Below, in pieces: positions 1 through 10,800 of a stretch of 64,000 nucleotides of DNA. This DNA is from Malachius bipustulatus. Lineage: Eukaryota > Arthropoda > Insecta > Coleoptera > Melyridae. Within the stretch, counting starts at the first letter, position 1. Every line of letters starts with the position of its first letter. The stretch lies in contig OU342635.1 in NCBI GenBank assembly GCA_910589415.1, positions 9,982,001 to 10,046,000 on the forward strand, given 5' to 3'. The notes below the pieces were generated by a model that made no database searches, had not been told where the DNA came from, and was given only the letters and a program-made list of their open reading frames with translations. Made by a program: the position numbers and the translations under genes.

Positions 1-1023
1 ATCCTTCACAGTACTGCTACGTGCTAATGTCTCGGACCTGAACTTATAGTCGTATGTTATGGGATTCTTTTTCTTAGTAAAAGTAACTACCCGACACTTA
101 CCCGTATTCATCTGCAGCCTATTATCCTCACACCACCCTTCAATATTGTCAATATCGTTCTGTATCAAAAGACAATCATCATGACTATTGATTACCGAAA
201 ATAATTTCAAGTCATCCGCGAAAAGAAGCTTAGAAGAATCGATAACATCCGTAATATCATTTATGAAAATCAGAAAGAGCAACGGCCCCAGGTTCGAACC
301 TTGAGGTACACCAGATGTAGGGGTAAAAGAACGCGAACTATAGCCGTTATACAAGACGCACTGTTGTCGACTCGATAGGTAAGATGCAAAAAATGATCTC
401 AGACGTGAACTGAAACCAAAATATTCAAGTTTTCCGAGCAGCAAATCATGATCAAGTCTATCGAAGGCCTTCGAGAAATCGGTATAGACCACATCAACCT
501 GCCCCTGCGAATCTAAAGTCTCAGCAGCAAACTGCGTAAAATAAGATAAATTTGTCACCGTAGAACGTCCATTCATGAAACCATGCTGCAACGGTGAAAT
601 TGCCTGATGAATAGCAGGATAAATACAAGAATACACCGACGCCTCAAAGACCTTAGCGAAGTTATTAAGGATGGAGATTGGCCTGTAATTGCTGATCAAA
701 GCTGGATCACCATCCTTCAATACCGGACACACCTTAGCTGTCTTCCAAATAGTTGGAAAGATTGATGTTTTGAGAGACAAGTTAAATATAAGGGTTAGAG
801 GTTCAACGAGGACACCTTCGCAATCCCCAATCAAGAAGCTAGGTATCTGATCGGAACCCGCCGTAGTCTTACGTTTGAGCTTCCTTATAGCATTAATGAC
901 ATCGTCCACAGATAGCTCAGGGACATCAACGAACAGCGAGTCGAACTGGGATCTGGCAGTATAAACATTTCGTTGGGAAGATGATGATGGTAAGTATACA
1001 CTAGCGAAATATTTAGCGAAATT
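1..1023 (-). CDS. Jockey-like non-LTR retrotransposon reverse transcriptase, partial
   Basis: Read on the minus strand, one frame stays open from about 1023 down to base 1 and continues past the window edge, so the C-terminal part is missing here. The reverse transcriptase blocks appear in order: FAKYFASVY at the upstream end, KTTAGSDQIP near 870, NYRPISILNN near 680, HGFMNGRST near 580, DFSKAFDRLDHD near 470, GVPQGSNLGPLLFLIFIND near 300, and the catalytic box FADDLKLF near 215. This is the RNA-templated DNA polymerase used for target-primed integration of LINEs of the Jockey/CR1 group. No internal stop is seen, so this copy is either young or selected. The 5' end stops abruptly at an A-rich tract shared with the neighbouring fragment, which fits 5' truncation. 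The clade is inferred from motif spelling only. Confidence 0.88.
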
Positions 1024-1290
1024 TTTTTTTTTTTTTATTTTTTTTTTTAACCACGGCGTTTGCTACCGTGAGATAGATCAGAGCCGCCACTGTCGTTGTA
1101 CCTGCAATAATCTCGTTGGCTTCCATTATCAATTCGCTATGGTCGTTCGCCTGTAGTTCAACCAAGCCTGAGGCCAACTGCAATCGCAAATGTGTGGACG
1201 GCAAGTTTGTACACGAATGATTCGGCGAATGATTCGGTGAATGTTTCGCCAAATGTTTCGCCAAATAGTTGGGCCAACGTGTGGATGCCC
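1024..1290 (-). mobile_element. PIF/Harbinger-like terminal fragment with start of an ORF
   Basis: On the minus strand the fragment opens at 1290 with GGGCATCCACACGTTGGCC, followed by several TTTGGCGAAACATT-like units, the pattern of insect Harbinger-type terminal repeats. A Met at 1126 starts MEANEIIAGTTTVAALIYL, then a run of lysines encoded by an A-rich tract. An alanine-rich helix followed by a basic run resembles the beginning of PIF/Harbinger nuclease genes. The rest of the transposase is absent because the reverse transcriptase fragment begins right in the lysine tract. Assignment is inference from recalled family features. No second terminal repeat is demonstrated. Confidence 0.4.
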
Positions 1291-1729
1291 ATTAAGTACC
1301 AATATACTTAACGGAGATATTCATTTTTTTTAATTTGAATCCCCTATTCCAAAGGCTATAACTTCTCAGTGGTGCAGCTTAGTATAGAGATAAGTTACGT
1401 TAAATCACCACATTTTGGGTTCCCCTACACGCTTCCACCTGCTCTGTGTCGGTTCTTAGGCGAAACACCCTGTATTATCGATTTTGTTTTGAAGCTTTGA
1501 GATAAGTAGGTAATTCCATAACAAATTGGCAACAATGTAAACAATGTTGACAGTGAAGTAACACCGTGTAATTGATCCAATTTATCTCAATGATAGTTTG
1601 TTATTAATAATAATGACTTGTTCAAAAAAATCATTATCAAAAAATGAAACAAACATACAATAACAGTACAAGCTTAGCGATAGTTTATTTTTTTCTTCAA
1701 TTCGTACCAACAGCAGTACCTAAACGACA
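1291..1729 (+). promoter_or_regulatory. Upstream region of P450 copy A
   Basis: AT-rich stretch between the Harbinger-like end and the start codon. I see no convincing TATA box at a usual distance, so the start of transcription is not defined. An in-frame TAA lies 9 bases before the ATG at 1730, which fixes that ATG as the first possible start. No coding potential is seen. Confidence 0.3.
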
Positions 1730-3886
1730 ATGTTTTTAAGTGTAGCTTTCCTGGTTATTCTCCTAACTTTCTTCTATTATTACATCAACAAACCTCACAG
1801 TTACTGGAAAAGTATTGGCGTCCCTCAAACAAATCCGTTGATATTTTTTGGAGATCTCTGGCCAGTATTATCTGGCAAAAGAAATGCTGCAGATTTCGTT
1901 AAAGATTTGTATCAATCATCTGAAGGGAAGAGGTAAGGACGTTATTTTATCAAGTAATTTTAACTTTATTTAAACATTTTCATGTAGATATTTTGGTTTT
2001 TATCAATTCCTATGTCCAACTTTACTGGTAAGAGATCCTGAGCTCATAAAGAGGATTACCGTTAAAGATTTCGACTCGTTTATGAACCACAATATGCATA
2101 TTACAGAAGAAGCGGATCCATATTTCGTGAAAAACTTATTTTTCTTAAAAGGTAAGTCTTGAAAAGTATATAAAAAAATGAGTTCAACTGCGGACCAAAT
2201 AAGTGAAAGAGTGGAAACTGATCAATTACTTTTTAGCAAAATGTCTGTACAATTTAATAAAAGGGCAAATAAATTTATGTCATTTGTTTCCAACATGAGA
2301 GACTGTCAATAATGTTTAATTTTTATTAACATTTTAGAAAATCACATAATTATTTACGCTCTTATTTAAAATTTACATTTTTTTACGTTTATCGCGTAGT
2401 AATTTATGAAGAAGTTATGATTTTTGTGTAAATAACTGATGATCGCTCGGCCAGCGGGTCGCGTGTGCGTCGTCACAATTCCCGTCGTGGCAATTTTTCT
2501 TGTTGCCTAGAGCTGTTATATTTAGAAATATTATTATATTTTAGACCAACGTTGGAAAGATATGAGAGCAACCCTCAGTCCTACTTTCACAACCGGAAAA
2601 ATAAAGCTCATGTTCCCACTTCTCGCAGAGTGTGCTGAAGATTTCGTGGAGAATTTACAAGCTCTAAAGGAAAACGAAGACAATATTAAGACGGTTGAGA
2701 TGAAAGAAGTCACCGAAAAATTCGCCACAAACAGTATTGCTACTACAGCTTTTGGTATCAAATTAGACGCGTTCAAAAACCCAAACAACAAATTCATGCA
2801 GCAAGTTCGAAAAATCTTTCCCTTATCGTTTTGGCAGCAACTCAAATTTAGCTGTTACATGTCAAAAAATATCTTAACTAGTATACTATTGGTAAGTTTT
2901 ATAACTTTATTGACTACTCAATATTTTTTAATTATCCATCTTCAAGTACTTCAAATGCTCAATATTTCCAATGAGTTTCTACAAGTTATTTGAAACCATG
3001 GTAAGCGAGACGATGTCAGTTAGAGATCGCGAGGGGATAATTCGCCCTGACCTGATACAACTTCTAATGCGAGCACGTCAAGATACCCACAACGATTCCC
3101 TAGAAGACGACATACAAGACACCAATTTCGCCACGTCTAAATCTGCAGACACTCGCAGATTAGGAAAGCATATAAAACTAGGCCTCCTAGATATTGCGGC
3201 TCAAGCCTTCGTGTTCTTTCTAGCTGGATTCAGCGCTAGTTCACTGCTCTTAAATTACATGATCTATGAGTTAACAGTAGACCAAGACACTCAAGACAGA
3301 CTCAGAAAAGAAATCAAGGAAGCGCTTCAAAAATGTAATGGAAAAATTAATTATGAAACTCTCATGGGAATGAAGTACCTTGACATGATCATAACAGGTA
3401 GGTATTCATGACACATTTTCGATCGCTAAATCTGATCCGAGCATTTCTATTTCAGAGACGTTGAGAAAGTTGCCAGGGTCCCATTCCGATCGAGTTGTTA
3501 CCAAACCGTACACAATCCAACCTGAGAGACCTGGCGAGAAGCCGCTTCACTTGAAAGTCGGTGATATAGTTTGGATACCACTAGCCGGGCTTCATTCTGA
3601 TCCGCAATATTTCCCAAATCCGGAAAAGTTCATCCCCGATCGTTTCAATGAGGAGAATAGAGCGTGTATTCACCCATATGCTTACGTACCCTTCGGTGTG
3701 GGTCCTCGAATGTGCATTGGCAATAGATGGGCAGTACTTCTTAACAAGATTACAGTCTTTTACCTGATAGACAATTTCCAGTTTGTTACGATAGAGAAAA
3801 CTGAAATTCCTTTGAAGTTTGGAAGTGGATTTATTCCTTATCCAAAAAATGGGATATGGGTCGGATTGAAATCTTTAAAAAAATAA
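1730..3886 (+). CDS. Cytochrome P450, CYP9-like (clan 3), copy A
   Basis: Five exons: 1730-1932, 1988-2151, 2545-2891, 2947-3397, 3456-3886. All introns are GT-AG and the total is 531 codons plus stop, a usual length for CYP9 enzymes. The product is a haem-thiolate monooxygenase anchored in the ER membrane, and family members oxidise plant toxins, insecticides or endogenous lipids. Residues 1-20 form the hydrophobic anchor. K-helix ETLR is at 389-392, PDRF at 449-452, and the haem motif FGVGPRMCIG ends at 477 with the thiolate Cys475. The stretch ERPGEKPLHLKVGDIVWIP is typical of CYP9. Helix I reads AGFSAS (331-336) where AGxE/DT is usual, so the acidic and threonine residues of the oxygen-activation site are both missing. 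The start has an A at -3 and an in-frame stop just upstream. The substrate cannot be inferred. Confidence 0.93.
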
Positions 3887-5161
3887 GCAAATTTGAAATA
3901 TTATATTATATTTTTAAGTACTTTGAAGAAAATTTATTTTTTACACTTACACAGGAAAAAATTTCGGAATATAATTATCCTGAATTCCCAGCAATATAAT
4001 TATTTTACGATAAGCATGAAATTTTGAAACTTTTTCTCGCTTAAAAATTTCGTGGAATCTTCTAGAAGTTTCTGTAACATAAATCTCTCTCGGATATCTA
4101 GTGCCAAAACTATCTCCTGAATGACTAGAGTTGGGTTATAAGCCGACTCAGGGAGATTTTGAAATGTATTTTTTCAACAATCACCCCTAATGATTACCTA
4201 CATTCTTGTGCAAAATGATCACATCTGTTACATTATATACATTTCATACATTTGTAACATATTTATACGTTAAAAAAAAATAAAGATTCCCTGGCAATTC
4301 CCCACTTTCTATTTCCTTATTTAAATCAAAAGAATAGTACAAGCAAGGACATCTCTTGTCGAATAGACCTACCAGTACCAGTAGTTATAAATCATGGAAA
4401 ATACAGTAGCCTTTTCGTTAGAGTAATATTGCGGATTACTTGCCCGGCTCTATGTAATTCAGCGGGAATCTATCAGGCGTAGAAACCGCGAAGTACACGC
4501 ATGAGTAGGAAACATACCGTCCTATAACCGGAAAGTCGCCATATTTATTTTCCCTTTGAGCCTTCGACTGATCAACAGCCAATCAGACTTTATCTTCAAT
4601 ATCTTCCCCGAACCAGTAATCAAACTGGGTGAGTAAAGGTTTTCTATAAATATTTGAAGATCTAAGTTGACTTTAATATTATTCAAGTTCTTTTGGAACT
4701 ACCTCTATCTACTATTTAAGTTTTTGGCAAAGAAAACAGTCGCTGAGTTAAGATGCCAATTTTTTAACCTTCCCAAGAACTTGTATCTAATAATATTGTG
4801 TCGATTCTTCGAGGTGCTTGACAAATATCTGCTCTCTAAACGCCAAGAACGAAAATCGACGTCTCCAAGAGGTTATTTTCGATTCCTTCCACTTCGGCAT
4901 CACCTCTGAAGCCGCACCTCGTGAACTCTCTGGACCCCCATCAAGGTTCAACTTCTCTTTAGAGTCTTCTCTTCACCACTGCTGAGGAATTGATCTTCTT
5001 CACCTATTCCATGAAGACGACTTTTCTGCGACTCTTTGTGAAAAGATTAACCTGCTTGTCTCGATAAGATAGGTGTCAAAAGAAGCCAAATTTATAGAAG
5101 TTTCCAATTTAATGAGTGTTACGAATACCTTTATTAAAGAAACATTTATTTATAACTTTAA
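3887..5161. other. Intergenic region after P450 copy A
   Basis: No gene is recognised. The first 400 bases are probably the 3' UTR of the P450. The part from about 4430 to 5100 is less AT-rich, has a TATAAATA at 4645-4652 followed by a C/T-rich leader-like stretch, and could be an old LTR or a promoter of a lost element. I could not find a matching second copy in the window. Confidence 0.3.
4279..4284 (+). promoter_or_regulatory. Candidate poly(A) signal of P450 copy A
   Basis: First AATAAA downstream of the stop codon at 3886, giving a 3' UTR of about 400 bases if used. No closer canonical signal is seen. Confidence 0.4.
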
Positions 5162-5240
5162 TCACCTCATGTTATATGCCTTTGGGAAGCCTCTTGCCAT
5201 TTGTAGCATTCTATATGTAATCCATCTGCCCCCTTTCGAC
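5162..5240 (-). mobile_element. Short LINE (Jockey/R1-type C-terminal) remnant
   Basis: On the minus strand the peptide GRWITYRMLQMARGFPKAYN can be read. Nearly the same bases recur at 40150-40206, just upstream of an RNase H-type LINE end, so this is a scrap of the same LINE family. It abuts the tandem array that follows. Confidence 0.5.
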
Positions 5241-6245
5241 TTAATAAACTGAAAACAAAACATTTTTGGTGAAGTTTTGTTCAGAAAAGTTCTAGTTCTT
5301 ATAATAATGGCTAGCCACAGTTTCGGCCACGGTACTTTATAAACTGAAAAATTCATTTTTGCTGAAATTTTGCTGAGAAAAGTCTAAAATTTTATAATAA
5401 TGGCCAGCCACACTTTCGGCCTCGAACTTTATAAAGCGAAAAAAAAATTTTTGCTGAAATTTTGCTCTGAACAGTCCGAAATTTTATACTAATGGCCAGC
5501 CACACTTTCGGCCATGAACTTTATAAACTGAAAAAATCATTTTTGTGAAAATTAAATGAAAAATAATAATGGCCAGACTGAAAAAAAATCAATTTTGCTG
5601 AGAAGATTCTGAGAGTAGTCCGAAATTTTATAATAATGGCCAGTCAGACTTTCGGCCACGAATTTTATAAACTGAGAAAATAATTTTTGCTGAAAACTAG
5701 ATGGAAAAATCTGAAATTTTATAATAATGGCACTATCGACCACGAACTAAATGAACTGAAAAAGTTATTTTTGCTGAAAATTTCCTGAAAAAGTCAGAAA
5801 TAATATAATAATGGCCAGCAATACTTTAGGTCACGAACTCAATGAACTGAAAAAGTTATTTTTGCTGAAAATTTCCTGAAAAAGTCAGAAATGTTATAAT
5901 TATGGCCAGCAACACTTTCGGCAACGAACTCTTTAAACTGAAAAAAAAATGTTGCTGAAAACTTGCTGAAAAAGACCCAAATTTTTTAATAATGGCCAGC
6001 CACACTTTCGGCCTCGAACTTTGTAAAGTGGAACAAAAATTTTGCTGAAATTTTGCTTTGAACAGTCCGAAATTTTATGATAACGGCAGCCACACTTTTG
6101 GCCACGAACTCAATAAACTGAAAAAGTCATTTTTGCTGAAAATTTCCTGAAAAAGTCAGAAATGTTATAATAATGGCCAGCAACACTTTAGGCAACGAAC
6201 TCTATGAACTGAAAAAAATTAATTTTGCTGAAAAAGTTCGAAATC
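5241..6245 (+). repeat. Tandem array of about eleven ~90-bp units
   Basis: A unit of roughly 90 bases repeats with anchors ATAATGGCCAGCC at about 5308, 5400, 5491, 5570, 5638, 5727, 5812, 5903, 5994, 6083 and 6175. Each unit carries GGCCAGCCACACTTTCGGCC, an imperfect GGCC-bounded palindrome, followed by an AT-rich stretch with CTGAAAAA and TTTTGCTGAAA. Units differ by small deletions. Just after the array, near 6256, the same core appears inverted. This is a minisatellite, possibly the internal array of a Helitron-like or foldback element. No coding function. Confidence 0.85.
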
Positions 6246-7803
6246 TTTTCTCTCTCTGGCCGAAAGCGTGGCTGGCCGAAGCCTGCCTAACTTGACTTAT
6301 GTGAAAATACAAGCGTTCGATTTTTTTGATGATTCCTGGAAATATTGTTTGGAATAACGATTCTGTGATATTCCTATTCACTCTGCATGCGGTATGATGA
6401 AATACAACAACTAAAGCGTCATCTATAATTTATCGATGGTCACTTTTGGAACTAAAAATACAGGCTCACTTACAGCCTTTATAAAACGAAAACCGTAATT
6501 ACACGGAACAGGTAATGGAACCGGGACAGCAATTATGAAACCGCAACAATCGGAACTGACAGTTCCACGAGCGAATAGTTCCAATATAACAATTACGTTA
6601 TTTTTGCCACACCATTAATCCACTAATGAGAACTGGACATTTGATTCATTGATACTTGATTGAAATAGACACAATTATTTTGTAATAATTTAAAAAAATT
6701 AATTCATACGAGTTCCGTTTTTCAAGCATTTGACAACACTTGATCAAAATAATCACAAGTGTTATATTTTCTTATTTAGGACATTCCAGAAAATGAAATA
6801 AATTCATGTTGAGATTTGGAATCACTTCTTTTTACAATTATACAATTCTCCCAATTGTAGTTCTATTTAACACGAGTGATTTTTTAACACGAGTGATTTG
6901 AGATTCTTTTTTAATTTCTTTCTTTATCCTGCATGAGATTTACTAATACAAATTTTCAAAGTAGTTTATTATTTTTTTTCAGTTTTTCTCATTTTAATAA
7001 TATTTTTGAAAAAGAATCACTGATGTCAGAATTTCGTGTAATTTTTTTTGAATAATAAAATTGGTAAACAACCTAAAAATGCGTGTTATGAATTTCTACA
7101 TGCATTCAAAATGTATAATAAGAGTATGAAATAAGAGATTACCATAATAGGTACCCAACGAAAACAATTTTAAGTGGAGAACTTGGAGTACCTAAACCTG
7201 ATTAAATAATTGTTAAGCAATCAAACTAACGAGATAAATTGTCCACTCGTTGCCTTCAATTATTATTATTATCCAACGCTAGAATTTAAGTCTAATTGAA
7301 ATATTTTTTTACTAGTTTTTGCACCGTGAAAAGTTTACGTTGTCTACTTTTTTATAGCAAGACTAATAACAAAATTTGTTTTTCGTATTATTTAAAGTAA
7401 CTTGTTTGTGCTATTACTGTAAAGTGAGTGCCATATTACCTATGTGTGTTAATACGATTCAGTGCACAGAAGAAGAAAGACAACAAACATTGACAATATC
7501 AAGGCAATTGTATACTTTTCATAAATGTTAGCCTTCTTGTGTTTTTTTTTTAAATCAATAATGAAATGATACCTACTCCTTGTAAACAACATTGACATTG
7601 ACCCCAACTAAGAGATCAATAAATAAAACTCATGCTGTGACAAGAACAAATTAATATTATAAACAATTACCAACGTAGTAATGATAAGAAGTTGATTACT
7701 AAATAAAACATGATTTACTATTTGGTATGAAACTTAGTTTGCTATTTTTTGGGTTTCATGAACGAAAGGTTTGAAGCATAATTACTATTATAGTAATTAC
7801 AAA
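6246..7803. other. Intergenic region before P450 copy B
   Basis: AT-rich, no gene recognised. A repeated phrase AACACGAGTGATTT occurs twice near 6870. The last few hundred bases should hold the promoter of P450 copy B, but no clear TATA box can be assigned. Confidence 0.3.
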
Positions 7804-10800
7804 ATGTTTTTATTAAGTGTATCTTTCCTGGTTGTGTTCCTCACGTTCTTCTATTATTATATCATTAAGCCTCACAGTTACTGGAAAAATATCGGGGTTA
7901 CTCAAACGAACCCAGCAATATTTTTTGGAGATCTCTGGCCTCTATTAACTGGCAAAAAGAATGCCGCAGATTTCATTGAAGATATTTATAAAGCTTTTGA
8001 CGGAGAAAGGTAAGAATTTTAAATTATTATTATAAGCAAGGGTGTCTAGTAATAAAAAATTTTTAATCAGTAACAGAGCATTTATTATTACAGTTATTGT
8101 TGTTGAATTTATTGATATGTTAATTATTTTGTAAATGAATTTTTTTCATATCGAAAGGTACTTATTAACTAGACACCCTGTAAAAGTACTTTGTCCACGA
8201 CTACCGTATAATATGTACATTGTGAATGAGTTTTCTAATGCATAAGCATAGTCATAATTCACGTGAATTATAACCCGTGGATAATAGCCAGTGAATAATC
8301 ATTATTCACTGGTCTAGAATTGCTAAGGACACGCGGTCTATATTTAGTATCTGGCAAGCATTTATCAGTACGTTTAGGCAATAACCAGGCACTTTAATTA
8401 GTTAACCTTATGCAAATCATAAAAATCTTCTTAAAGTATTAGTTTGATCTGGTTTTTAATGCGCAAAAAAGTTAAAATTAAATAGAATATTATATCAAGT
8501 AAAGCCATTGACATGACATGACAAGCAAAGCATAAATTGTTGTCAATTTGAAACGTCATAACTACTAGCATAGGTACCTACTGACTATTTCTGTTAGAAT
8601 TGCTTATTACTAACCTTAAATAATAGGTCAAAAATCAAACCTAAAAAGTATCATTCGTTGGAAGTAACATTCTTCATCATAATAATTAATCTGTTAGGTT
8701 AGGCACTCTAGGCTGCTAAAATGAAATTTCATCATAACCTAACTATTAAGTAGGTAGTACCTAGGCAATGCCTAGGCCCATGTATTGTAATTAATTTATG
8801 GTAACCTATAAAAAGTGGTTGATGAAATTGGGAAAATTGTACGCATGTCACTGTAAACAGCTGATGGTCATGCTGTGTGTTGCCAGATTCACTTGTATTT
8901 ACCAACAGACGGTTATATTATGGTGAAGTTTAAAACAATTACTATTACAAGTTTATAAATTAGATATTAAGATTATAAAGTGAGGGGAATATAGTTTAAG
9001 TTTAATTATATGAAATTTAATTATATGTAGGGCGAGTAATTCTAAACTGTTAATTGTACTAATACTACGGTATAATTTCCGATTTTGGTCTGTTGGTAAA
9101 TACCAGTGAATCTGGCAACACACAGCATGACCGTCAGCTGTTCCGAGGGGCATGCGTATTATTTTCCAAATCTCATCAACCACTTCAATACCAGGATTAC
9201 CAACTTATAGTTTAATAATTTAGTTAGTTGAAAATTAAAATGGAAATCATTGATAGTGAGGACGAAATACTGTGTACTCCACCAGAGATAACGGAAGCAG
9301 CAAAGGTAACTTACCTGAATTTGTTGCCTATAAGAAATCCCGAAATCTTTATTTAATTGTATACAACACCTTTATGAACTGGAAGGCGAAATTCATTCTT
9401 ATTGTTTAAAATAAATTTTTGGAATCAAAGTAAATAGCAGTCGTGGACAAAGTATAGTATTATACTCGCATATAATGAGCTATTATCCACTCAGGTTAAT
9501 TATGTCACTCGCTAACGCTCGTGACATAAACTTAACCTTCGTGGATAATAGCCCCCATTATATGCTCGTTTAATAATATACTATTATTTACATCAGAAGT
9601 TTTGTTGTAGGTACATCGGTTTTTATCAGTTCCTCACCCCAACGCTTATGATAAGAGATCCTGAACTTATAAAGAGAATCACCGTTAAAGATTTCGATTC
9701 TTTCATGAATCACAATATACATATTACTGAAGAAGCTGACCCGCACTTCGCTAAGAACTTATTCATGCTAAAAGGTATGAGTGAAGTCAAATACCTTAAA
9801 CGATAATACAGGAAACTTAGCTCAAAAAGCGGCGACAAAATTAGGTGCCATCTAGCGTTTCGGGGCGGACCTAACAACGATTTAAACAATAATTACTTTC
9901 GTGCTTCACTCTTAAATAATAAAATGAAACTATTAACTGTCAAAATTTCTTCAGCGGGATTGTATAAATTGATATATCAAAGAAATCAACCCAATTCACA
10001 TACTAATTTTGGTGCTAGGTCCGCCCCGAACGGATAGATGCCACTAGTCTCAGAGTCGTAAACCGCATGTACTTCCGTGAGAGTTTCCTATATTATAGTT
10101 TAAGGTATTTGGTGAGGTATTTCGCCTTTTTTCAACTTTTTATTGCATATTTCTAGCCTACATATACATATCTTGAGACATAGTGGTCTCGTCAACATAA
10201 CAATAAGAATCAAGAATACCACGGAATAAATTAAATAATAAATCAAAGTAGGCATAGATTAAGCAATAAACATTTCGGTTTTTCTAAGGAACACAGAGAC
10301 CTTATCATTTTATTAAACTCGACAAGCGTTTTGTGAAGTTCGCTGCTTTTCGGCTGCTCGAGAGCATCGGGCCAGTGTGTTGTTTATATACAGATCGGTG
10401 TACCACCAACGTTGTGGGCCCCTATTTTTCTTTCGCTAAGTGGCCATCGCTAAGAAAGCATTCACCCATCATCACTGATATAAATTAAATTACCTCCCAC
10501 GAATACGTGATTGCAAGCAAATAATAAAAAACGATTGCACAGATTTATATATAAATTTTACATGCTTATGGTTCAAGGTTGGTTCGTGCTGCTTTCTCCA
10601 TGATACGACGTTTAGACCTCTATACCAAGATGCATGTTGATTTCTGTGAATTCTGTGCATGAACTTTGACAGTTCTGTGAGTTCTGTGCATGAACTCAGA
10701 GGAAAGTTTTGCTATAGTTTCGATTTTCTCACCCTCGAAGTTGTTTGGGTCCACAGAACACGGATTTGCAGTTTGCAGGAAAAAATTTGGGCCGAAACTT

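Noticed and set aside
987..1023. Possible second terminal inverted repeat of the Harbinger-like fragment (TTTAGCGAAAT)
   Set aside because: The same bases encode FAKYFASVY, a normal block of the adjacent reverse transcriptase, so the likeness to the terminal repeat is coincidental.
5241..6245. CRISPR-like array
   Set aside because: Units are continuous ~90-bp tandem copies without unique spacers, in a eukaryotic genome.
7771..7803. N-terminal extension of P450 copy B
   Set aside because: The upstream codon is TTG, not ATG, and an in-frame TGA lies before it. The ATG at 7804 aligns with the start of copy A.
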